Below the pieces are notes generated by a model that made no database searches, was not told the DNA's origin, and saw only the letters and a program-made list of their open reading frames with translations. A DNA stretch of 49,076 bases from Desulfobacteraceae bacterium (lineage in GTDB: Bacteria; Desulfobacterota; DSM-4660; Desulfatiglandales; Desulfatiglandaceae): the NCBI GenBank assembly GCA_030613055.1, contig JAUWMR010000030.1:1-49076 (forward strand), given 5' to 3'. Shown piece after piece: positions 43,387 through 49,076 of the stretch; positions within the stretch are counted from its first letter, which is position 1, and every line of letters begins with the position of its first letter. The position numbers and the translations under genes were made by a program.

Positions 43387-44732
43387 TAGGGTGAAGTCAC
43401 TTTCCAATACCCGTCACGATCGCTTCCAATACGCTTAAGACGTCCCTCGGATTTCAGTTTTGCAATATGCCCTTTTATAGTATTGGGGCTTTTTGCAAGT
43501 GCTTGCGCGATCTCATCGCGTGTCATTTTTGGGTTTTTGCTTAGAAGTTCAATGACTTGCTCACGCGTTCCGGTTTTCTGGGTGGTTTTCTGGGTGGTTT
43601 TCTGGGTGGTTCTGGAAACCGTTACCTTAAAACCGCTCTGAATCTCCTCAAAAGTTGGCTGGGGCAAGTCATATTCTTTAAAAGCCTCGAGCACCCTCCT
43701 GATCCCTGAGCCATATTTTTCGATGATTCCACACTCTTTAAACACTGAGGCGATCTGCTTGTTTCGAATGGAAGGAGAGTAGTCTCCACGGATCAATTGC
43801 TTTATAGTTAACCCATTTGGTAGCTTGCCCGGATTAAAAAACTCAATGCGGTCATCAAAAAACTTTATAACTGAGTCGTTTGAGTTCATGTAATCTCTGT
43901 GTACAATCATATTCACGACGATTTCCCGCAATGCCTCGAGCGGATATTCCCAGCGCTCTTCACGTTGAGCATTACCGGAAATAATGTAGGCCCTTCCCAT
44001 GTGCTTACGGATGAATTCAAGAATTGCTTCAACTTCACTGATAAGGTCCGCTCGAATGGTCAGGCTGTCTTTTATTACAGTTTCACTGGCAAAACGACCA
44101 ATTTCAATAGTGCTTAGCAAGGAATCGCCAGTTGTGAAAAGTAAATAACAGCCATGTGTGATCTGCTCATTATGTAGTAGTTCAAATTTTTTTAGCACTG
44201 TCATGGGGTCATCTATGATTGGATAAGGGCGAACCTTGTTGGCCAATTCGATAAAACGGTTCACTTTGTCCAGTGAGATATCCTCAAGTGTATGACGTTT
44301 GTCCGTATAGTGATCCCAGCTTGAATGGTATGTTTGGAGGTGGAGGTCTGAGATTTCATTGATGCCCATTTTGTGATTGGAGTTTTGGATACGTTTGAAA
44401 TATTTTCCTTTGCAGCTTATGGGTTTAACCGGATACTCGATGATTGTCAGAACCACAATGGTTTTCTTTTTGATTGTGATTGTGGACATATCCGGAACAA
44501 TAGAAGGCGAGGTTTTGAGTTTGATCTGGTTCATCCACTGTTGAAGGGTTTCTTTACCTAACTGAATGCCCTTAAGTTCTCCATTATTCTGCACTCCGAT
44601 GATAATGTTTCCACCTTTCGTGTTAGCAAATGCTGTGAGTGTCTCGATTGTCTCTTTATCAAAAGAGGTCTTGAATTCAACCGACTCTGATTCACCGGTT
44701 GCTATAAGCTGCCAGAATGCTTCCTCGGTCAT
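43386..44732 (-). CDS. Schlafen/AlbA_2-type ATP-binding DNA-binding protein
   Basis: The first 130 residues are an AlbA_2 (Schlafen AAA) domain: GESESVEFKTSFDKETIETL, then AFANTKGGNIIIGVQNNGEL. The central REIVVNMIVHRDYMNSNDSV with FFNPGKLPNG is the GHKL-like ATP-binding C-terminal block of these regulators. A TTQK triple repeat (12-bp DNA repeats) links to a C-terminal winged helix (KMTRDEIAQALAKSPNTIKG). ATG 44732 is taken as start (448 residues); an in-frame TTG upstream overlaps the previous gene. Such proteins are usually transcriptional regulators or defence-linked; the target is unknown. Confidence 0.82.
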   Translation of the reverse strand: MTEEAFWQLIATGESESVEFKTSFDKETIETLTAFANTKGGNIIIGVQNNGELKGIQLGKETLQQWMNQIKLKTSPSIVPDMSTITIKKKTIVVLTIIEYPVKPISCKGKYFKRIQNSNHKMGINEISDLHLQTYHSSWDHYTDKRHTLEDISLDKVNRFIELANKVRPYPIIDDPMTVLKKFELLHNEQITHGCYLLFTTGDSLLSTIEIGRFASETVIKDSLTIRADLISEVEAILEFIRKHMGRAYIISGNAQREERWEYPLEALREIVVNMIVHRDYMNSNDSVIKFFDDRIEFFNPGKLPNGLTIKQLIRGDYSPSIRNKQIASVFKECGIIEKYGSGIRRVLEAFKEYDLPQPTFEEIQSGFKVTVSRTTQKTTQKTTQKTGTREQVIELLSKNPKMTRDEIAQALAKSPNTIKGHIAKLKSEGRLKRIGSDRDGYWKVTSP

Positions 44733-44737
44733 GGATT

Positions 44738-45286
44738 TTATTCCTTTTTCGCCTCCCAAATCAACACGCGGGGCCGTTTTTTCAGTTCCGGCATCAGGTT
44801 GTCATATTCCTTCCTGTTTAGGACCAGGGAACGGATCTTGCGCTTGACATATCGTTCAGTTTTTCTACTCAAATCGTTAAGATGATACTGGTCTATATTT
44901 CCTACCAGCAAAAGGTCGATAATACCAGTATCCTTACCCTCCGCATAATCATCTATGAGATAGGCGCGTTCAAGTTCGCCCAACCTGTTGACAATACCAT
45001 CAATAACCTGGTCAATGCCCATAACCTTAGAAACCATAGACCTGAGTTCCGGGAACAAAGGATGTTCCTCATTTGCCATATAATAAACCTGCCTACCATT
45101 CTTCTGGGATTTCAGAAGCTCGGTCTTTGTTAGCTGGTTTAATTCTTCTCTGACCGAATTTGTCGAAACATTAAACTCTTTAGCAAGCTGTCTCAAATAG
45201 GATCGGGTCTCTGGGTTAAAGAATAACCTGATCAGCAGTTTGATCCGGGTTTTTGATGCGATGATGCCTGCGAATAGATTGTCCAA
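44738..45286 (-). CDS. Winged-helix protein with degenerate nucleotidyltransferase domain
   Basis: Residues 1-75 form an ArsR-like winged helix (TRSYLRQLAKEFNVSTNSVR). Residues 95-182 resemble an MNT nucleotidyltransferase, but the catalytic Gly-Ser-x-Ala-Arg-Gly is replaced by AYLIDDYAEGKDT and the Asp-x-Asp by GIIDLLLVG, so it is probably inactive. Related proteins are often found in polysaccharide loci. The TTG start has AGAGG upstream, and a perfect 10-bp inverted repeat lies immediately before that, fitting autoregulation. The Schlafen-type gene starts five bases after its stop. Confidence 0.75.
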   Translation of the reverse strand: MDNLFAGIIASKTRIKLLIRLFFNPETRSYLRQLAKEFNVSTNSVREELNQLTKTELLKSQKNGRQVYYMANEEHPLFPELRSMVSKVMGIDQVIDGIVNRLGELERAYLIDDYAEGKDTGIIDLLLVGNIDQYHLNDLSRKTERYVKRKIRSLVLNRKEYDNLMPELKKRPRVLIWEAKKE

Positions 45287-45297
45287 TAACGGCCTCT

Positions 45298-45322
45298 TTA
45301 TGAGTAGTTTATCTACTCATAA
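45298..45322. promoter_or_regulatory. Perfect inverted repeat, probable operator
   Basis: TTATGAGTAG-TTTAT-CTACTCATAA has 10-bp perfect arms and lies 12 bases upstream of the winged-helix gene start, between promoter and ribosome-binding site. Size and symmetry suit a dimeric winged-helix repressor; the gene behind it encodes one. Confidence 0.65.
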
Positions 45323-45814
45323 CATATTTAAGATACGTGTCAAGCATTTTTTGTTAAATTTGTCACTGGATCGAGAATATGGAGAAATGTTTAATATAAT
45401 CAGCCAGTTCTACGAAAAGACGGTTTTTCCCTATATAATATTGAGTTTGGAGAACTTGTGATTCCATATCTGGACCAATTGCTGGTGTTGAAAATCTAAA
45501 GGAATCCTTCAGATTTTAGCTATCCCAACACCCTCGCCTATAAATGGCTTTTAATAAATGCGTTTTGGAGGTTCACCTAAAAAAAATTCCTTTATCTGTA
45601 TTTGTTGGCTTTGGATGCTGGGATTGAAGCGCTGCTTTAAATCAATATACGAGAATCATAGTGAAGTTATTGATAATGAATTGACAAAAGGTTGTGTTTG
45701 ACAGTAATTATTTAAATACTTCATGGTTCAGTGTGATGCTTCTGAGGAGGGCCGAAACCGCGCTGTAAAGAACAGTGTTTGAGATAAAATTAAAGAATAT
45801 CATAAGGAGAAAAT
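45323..45814. other. Gene-free stretch with a long inverted repeat
   Basis: Around 490 bases between divergently oriented genes. A hairpin AAAATCTAAAGGA/ATCCTTCAGATTTT (45491-45517) is flanked by further pairing GGTGTTG (45484-45490) and CAACACC (45526-45532). No gene is recognisable; several frames are broken. The last bases carry AAGGAG, the binding site of the next gene. Confidence 0.5.
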
Positions 45815-46672
45815 ATGAAAAGTCCGAAGAATGGTGTTCTTGTTGGACTAGCTATCGCCTTCGTTTTGATTTCCTTATTTCAAATATTCAGACTGAACAA
45901 GGAACTTCAAGAGAATGAGAAGTTGCTATTCAATCTTGCAAGAACTAAAAATGAAAAACTAAAATATTTGAAGCACCTCAATAAGATCAAGGATATAATA
46001 AAAGCCAGCTCTGCCAGCATTTCCGTTACGGATATTGCAAAGGTGGCCATGGAATTTGTGCATGACAACTCTTTGCATCTTATTGATAGTGAACACAGGA
46101 AATATGCCTTCAACATCCCTATAGTTGTTAACAAACTTTTATTGACATATAGTGGACAAGAGAATGAAAAACCACATTTGTCTTGTGGCCCGAGTAGCTA
46201 CGTGATGAGAGAAATATTGACACGTTTTGGCATCATTTCGAGATTGATTCAAGTGTATTCAGACGAATACGATAACGTACAAGGTCATCGCATACTTGAG
46301 GTGTTTAACCCCCAAGAAAAAAAATGGGAGATTTGGGATCCAGATTATAGAGTAACTTATGTCGATCGATATTCGAAAAAGCCTGTTGGTATAATGGATC
46401 TTGTGTTCGGTGACATGAGTAAGATAGTGCCCAGGAACGGTTTTGTTGAAGGATGGAAAGAGACTGGTACGGAACGTTTAAGGACAGATTATTTCAAGGC
46501 CTTCATATTAGAGAGTTACACCCATGGGATGATAAACAGCACAATAATTATCAATAAAGCTAAATTCAACGTTAATAAAATATTTTCAGACGGACTCACG
46601 TTTGAAGAATGGGCAGTCAGACATTATCAGCATCCACGGTTCATAGTATTTCCTTACAACACGGAAAGGTGA
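45815..46672 (+). CDS. Transglutaminase-like protein with N-terminal membrane anchor
   Basis: Residues 8-26 are an uncleaved membrane anchor (GVLVGLAIAFVLISLFQIF), followed by a charged, possibly coiled segment to about residue 55. The cysteine in HLSCGPSSYVMREILTRFGI, the histidine in QGHRILEVFNP and the aspartate in IWDPDYRV make up a transglutaminase/papain-like Cys-His-Asp triad in the right order and spacing. The 285-residue protein would face the periplasm and may be a protease or peptide-modifying enzyme. It stands alone with AAGGAGA before the ATG. Confidence 0.7.
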   Translation: MKSPKNGVLVGLAIAFVLISLFQIFRLNKELQENEKLLFNLARTKNEKLKYLKHLNKIKDIIKASSASISVTDIAKVAMEFVHDNSLHLIDSEHRKYAFNIPIVVNKLLLTYSGQENEKPHLSCGPSSYVMREILTRFGIISRLIQVYSDEYDNVQGHRILEVFNPQEKKWEIWDPDYRVTYVDRYSKKPVGIMDLVFGDMSKIVPRNGFVEGWKETGTERLRTDYFKAFILESYTHGMINSTIIINKAKFNVNKIFSDGLTFEEWAVRHYQHPRFIVFPYNTER

Positions 46673-46752
46673 AGATCTTTTTTGAATTCAAATTGAATTT
46701 AAAGATAAAGGGGAAATTATCCCTGTGGTTTGGATGATCCTGATGCTTCAAG

Positions 46753-46872
46753 TTAGAGATCAAGCCCCCATTTTTTGACGGCCGCAATACCCCCTTGAAG
46801 ATTGTAAGTATCCTTGATGCCTATCTGGTCTAAGGTTATCTGGGCCTCATAGGAACGGACTCCGGTATTGCA
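46753..46872 (-). pseudogene. Rhodanese C-terminal remnant, copy 1
   Basis: On the minus strand the bases encode CNTGVRSYEAQITLDQIGIK followed by DTYNLQGGIAAVKKWGLDL and a stop. That is the catalytic loop (Cys-x-x-Gly-x-Arg) and closing helix of a rhodanese domain, lacking everything upstream. A near copy lies at 47750-47935, on the other side of the HigBA-like pair. Confidence 0.75.
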
Positions 46873-46887
46873 GAACGATCATGTTTC

Positions 46888-46923
46888 TTGACTTATAACC
46901 TAAAAGAGGTATAATTATACCAA
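46888..46923 (+). promoter_or_regulatory. Promoter with overlapping palindromic operator for the HigBA-like pair
   Basis: TTGACT (46888) and TATAAT (46910) are 16 bases apart, close to the sigma-70 consensus. The perfect palindrome GGTATAATTATACC (46908-46921) covers the -10 box. The ATG at 46924 begins nine bases after the -10, so the mRNA should be leaderless or nearly so. Repression by the antitoxin at this palindrome is the obvious prediction. Confidence 0.75.
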
Positions 46924-47220
46924 ATGAGTTGGACAGTAAAAGTAAGCAAGAAAATCCAGAAGCAGATAGAAAAATTGCCTCCAAGCCCCAGGAGGCGACT
47001 TAATTTTCTTGTTGCGGAAATTGAAAAATATGGTCCTATGCGGGATGGCTGGCCAAACTATGGGAGAATACGAGGGGAAACGGATTGTTATCATTGTCAT
47101 TTAAAAGGGGGTAATCCAACCTATGTGGCTGTCTGGAAGGTCACTGAAAATGAAATCAAGATTGTGGAGATAAGATATGCAGGAACACATGAGAGAGTCG
47201 ATTACAGTAGAGTTTGCTGA
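46924..47220 (+). CDS. RelE/HigB-type toxin
   Basis: The 98-residue protein has the RelE/ParE fold pattern: SWTVKVSKKIQKQIEKLPPS, GPMRDGWPNYGRIRG, and the C-terminal strands YHCHLKGGNPTYVAVWKVTE and IKIVEIRYAGTHERVDY. Members cut mRNA on the ribosome. It is first in the operon, the HigB order (toxin before antitoxin), and overlaps the antitoxin gene by 44 bases. The gene starts almost at the predicted transcription start. Catalytic residues vary within the family, so activity cannot be judged from this. Confidence 0.85.
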   Translation: MSWTVKVSKKIQKQIEKLPPSPRRRLNFLVAEIEKYGPMRDGWPNYGRIRGETDCYHCHLKGGNPTYVAVWKVTENEIKIVEIRYAGTHERVDYSRVC

Positions 47221-47548
47221 TGTTTGTATCCGGGTGCCCGCAACAGAAGTAGATCGGGTTAAATCTGCACTCAGCAAATTTTTAGAACTGGCCGGAGTTC
47301 AGCACAGTATCCCTGGTGATGATGAAGATTTGTTAACATGGGAAGAAGCTTTCCCTGGGCTTGGACCGGGAGATATTCTCCAGGGAGCCAGAGACCGTGA
47401 GGGATTGACCCAAACTGAACTGGCAGAGAGAATTGGAGTAAAACCCCACCATATTTCTGAAATGGAGAAAGGGAAACGCTCCATAGGTAAAGATATGGCC
47501 AGGCGGTTAGCCAAGGTTCTCAATACCGGCTATAAGGTTTTTCTATGA
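47177..47548 (+). CDS. XRE-family antitoxin (HigA-like)
   Basis: The C-terminal half (residues 70-120) is an XRE helix-turn-helix, REGLTQTELAERIGVKPHHI followed by SEMEKGKRSIGKDMARRLAK. The N-terminal part, VEFADVCIRVPATEVDRVKS, would wrap the toxin. The 123-residue product is longer than minimal HigA. ATG 47177 has GGAG at seven bases; ATG 47189 is an alternative. It should repress the operon through the palindrome over the promoter. The stop abuts a convergent gene remnant. Confidence 0.83.
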   Translation: MQEHMRESITVEFADVCIRVPATEVDRVKSALSKFLELAGVQHSIPGDDEDLLTWEEAFPGLGPGDILQGARDREGLTQTELAERIGVKPHHISEMEKGKRSIGKDMARRLAKVLNTGYKVFL

Positions 47549-47749
47549 AAATATTTCGGGATCAATATATTCTGCATAGCTGTATGTTTTGATACCCAGT
47601 TCAGTCGCCAATTTTTTGGCCAGATCATGTATCATCGGAGAAATCACGATCTTTTGATTGGCCTTTCTATTATGTCGTTTTTCATAGAAATTGATCTTTC
47701 GATGGTTGGACATAATTGCCTGGAAGTTGCGGAGAAGCGGTGACAGATG
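47543..47749 (-). pseudogene. C-terminal remnant of a DUF3782-like/PD-(D/E)XK protein
   Basis: An open minus-strand frame without a start reads LLRNFQAIMSNHRKINFYEK and ends VISPMIHDLAKKLATELGIK followed by TYSYAEYIDPEIFS and a stop. The ending resembles the C terminus of DUF3782 proteins, though this is a tentative match. It is cut off at its 5' side exactly where the second rhodanese remnant begins (47749/47750), so a rearrangement joint is here. Confidence 0.5.
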
Positions 47750-47935
47750 TCAAAGGTCAAGCCCCCATTTTTTCAGGGCAGCCATGCCCCCTTGAAGGTT
47801 ATAGGAATTGTGTATGCCCGCCTGGTCAAGTGTTATCTGGGCCTCATAGGAACGCCGGTAGCCTATTAGGGTAATCTGACAGAGCGTGGTGCTATTCACG
47901 GTTTTATTCCCGCCCGGAGCGGGACCGGCATGCAA
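47750..47935 (-). pseudogene. Rhodanese C-terminal remnant, copy 2
   Basis: The reading frame ends RRSYEAQITLDQAGIHNSYN LQGGMAALKKWGLDL, close to copy 1 at 46753-46872 but preceded by an altered active-site loop (LCQITLIGYRRS). It has no proper start and lacks the N-terminal half of the domain. The two copies lie in the same orientation on either side of the HigBA-like genes. Confidence 0.65.
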
Positions 47936-48043
47936 GCAAAGTCAACGAAAGAGCTGTCTGCGTGCGATGCACAGGCAGGAAGGCAACCCTGAACCCCGCC
48001 TGCCATCCCTGCCCGCAGTATGGCAGGCGGGCGTCGGGCAGGG
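47908..48043. repeat. Cluster of three dispersed palindromic repeats
   Basis: Three GC-rich palindromes in a row: TCCCGC-CCGGA-GCGGGA (47908-47924, like 43244-43260); a 26-base one at 47954-47979 (inverse of 29189-29217); and one at 48008-48043 (like 3160-3197). Each has its relative elsewhere in the window, so this gap is a landing zone of REP-like elements. No gene is present in 47936-48076. Confidence 0.7.
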
Positions 48044-48076
48044 GTGAACCATGAACCTGTTAACGCCTACGTTTGG

Positions 48077-48850
48077 TCATTGGTGTTGCTGCCAATATTC
48101 TCGGAAGGTCAGCACTCGTTCCTTTTGTTCCGGTGAAAATAAAAAGGGCTCCACATCCCTGGCCAAAAATTTCAAATCCAGTTCTTCCACCCTTCTGGTA
48201 AATTTTTCGATTACTTCTTTTTTCCCAAGGCTGAGATATCTGGCAATATAATCGAAATCAGGTTGCGCAACTCCCATTAAAATTGAAACATCAAACAAAT
48301 CACGGCCTTTTTCGCGATTTCTCTGCAGAACTGTCATCATTTTCTGGGATAATAGTATTGACGGAGGGGCCGTAAGGATTTGCCGGTAGAGGGCAAATTT
48401 ATTCAGCAGATACATCTGGGGTTGATAGAATTTTTCCTTACGTTCGGTGTCTATCCTTATCAGTATTTTCTCGCTGGCATGAGAACTTATTCCTGATTTG
48501 TAGAGGATCTCCGGAAACCTGATATAACAATGATACGCCCCTCGTTCAATGGTTCTGTATTCTACCGAAAATCCCTTGGCTTCCATGTCCCTGCATGTTT
48601 TTCGAAGGGATTCTTCGAATTGCCCGAATGTCAGGCCGAAATTATCAAAGTCAAGATCTTCGGAGAAACGGGGGCTCTGCTGCAGCATCCTGATAGCTGT
48701 GCCACCTATAAAGCTGAGAGATGATGCCTCTTTAAGTTTAAACAGGGAATCGAGAAGCTCGTATTGCAGGTATTCAACCAGAATGCCCCGCGGGTTTATT
48801 TTGGCCACCTGCTCCGGGAAGTATCCTTTGATCTGCTCTAAGGTAAGCAT
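48077..48850 (-). CDS. AbiEii-type nucleotidyltransferase toxin
   Basis: Type IV-like AbiE toxins block growth by nucleotide transfer. Here the catalytic FIGGTAIRMLQQSPRFSEDL continues with the canonical Asp-Leu-Asp-Phe (DLDF), in contrast to the altered motif at 31.6 kb. The second block, QRNREKGRDLFDVSILMG, carries the conserved Lys/Arg and Asp. The length of 257 is normal. ATG 48850 overlaps the upstream AbiEi-like gene by 13 bases, giving a bicistronic pair. Confidence 0.88.
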   Translation of the reverse strand: MLTLEQIKGYFPEQVAKINPRGILVEYLQYELLDSLFKLKEASSLSFIGGTAIRMLQQSPRFSEDLDFDNFGLTFGQFEESLRKTCRDMEAKGFSVEYRTIERGAYHCYIRFPEILYKSGISSHASEKILIRIDTERKEKFYQPQMYLLNKFALYRQILTAPPSILLSQKMMTVLQRNREKGRDLFDVSILMGVAQPDFDYIARYLSLGKKEVIEKFTRRVEELDLKFLARDVEPFLFSPEQKERVLTFREYWQQHQ

Positions 48851-49076
48851 CTATCCGCCCACCTTTTCAGTTTTTTTATTTCGAATGCCTGCAGGTATCG
48901 CAAAAATTTTTCCCTGTTTAATGTCTCGCTGAGCCGGTCTTCATTGAATCTCAGGTTCTCAAAATCGGATTCGCTGTTGATTTTTGACAGATTGAGGTAG
49001 AGGTAATCCAGCACCGCCTTTTCCGGCTCGGCAATGAGGTACCGGCCGGCGTCGGTTTTTACTTCCCGATATCCCC
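48838..49076 (-). CDS. AbiEi-like antitoxin, C-terminal part (partial)
   Basis: The last 79 residues of an open frame read in from the window edge, with GRYLIAEPEKAVLDYLYLNL as a recognisable AbiEi/DUF6088-type C-terminal block, and end FEIKKLKRWADRCLP. The antitoxin's N-terminal winged helix, if present, lies outside the window. It is cut at 49076. The stop lies within the toxin gene, overlapping it by 13 bases. Confidence 0.75.
   Translation of the reverse strand, partial: GYREVKTDAGRYLIAEPEKAVLDYLYLNLSKINSESDFENLRFNEDRLSETLNREKFLRYLQAFEIKKLKRWADRCLP

Noticed and set aside
48051-48251. Plus-strand frame opposite the AbiEii gene
   Set aside because: It lies antisense to a well-supported gene and shows no recognisable motif.

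Overview
The window opens with the 3' end of tuf and then carries a nearly complete S10-spc-alpha ribosomal protein cluster on the plus strand (about 0.1-15.4 kb). It continues with pyrB-pyrC, a PilR-type sigma-54 activator, a type IV pilin and a long accessory half. Zinc-type S14, a zinc-knuckle L24, the sigma-54/PilR/pilA arrangement, a radical-SAM-rich glycan locus and many short palindromic intergenic repeats suggest a Gram-negative bacterium of the former Deltaproteobacteria (Desulfobacterota-like). That placement is an inference; no rRNA is present. TTG is an unusually common start codon, even for ribosomal proteins.

Layout. (1) 1-15.4 kb: tuf', rpsJ, rplC, rplD, rplW, rplB, rpsS, rplV, rpsC, rplP, rpmC, rpsQ, rplN, rplX, rplE, rpsZ, rpsH, rplF, rplR, rpsE, rpmD, rplO, secY, infA, rpmJ, rpsM, rpsK, rpsD, rpoA, rplQ. 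The usual adk and map genes between secY and infA are absent. Several gaps hold hairpin-forming repeats, four of them built on a 7-base period. (2) 15.5-19.1 kb: a strong hairpin/T-tract, then pyrB, pyrC and the sigma-54 activator, each overlapping the next. (3) 19.3-31 kb: pilA behind a sigma-54 promoter, two tandem membrane GT-C/TPR paralogues, a VKOR-DsbA disulfide enzyme, a convergent 1184-residue lipoprotein with twelve G-(N/D/K)-D-x-Y repeats plus HEAT and TPR parts, and another membrane glycosyltransferase. (4) 31.2-32.9 kb: two stacked toxin-antitoxin-like pairs (DUF6922/AbiEii-like, MNT/HEPN). (5) 33-43 kb: a surface glycan locus with convergent halves (GT2, two GT4, an asparagine-synthase-like amidotransferase; then two methyltransferases, a flippase and a B12-binding radical SAM enzyme). 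(6) 43-49 kb: a plastic region with a winged-helix/degenerate nucleotidyltransferase and a Schlafen-type ATP-binding protein, a disrupted copy of the former, a lone transglutaminase-like protein, a HigBA-like pair flanked by two rhodanese remnants, and an AbiEi/AbiEii pair running off the end.

How the parts may work together. The activator probably drives pilA, whose product has two cysteines and a C-terminal serine. The adjacent membrane glycosyltransferases and VKOR-DsbA could modify the pilin or other exported proteins. The 33-43 kb locus looks like synthesis and export of a surface polysaccharide. The most informative small-scale find is a 75-bp palindromic insert at 43.2 kb, flanked by 11-bp direct repeats. 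Removing it and one repeat restores the reading frame of the pseudogene it interrupts, which marks it as a mobile miniature element whose relatives may sit between the ribosomal genes.
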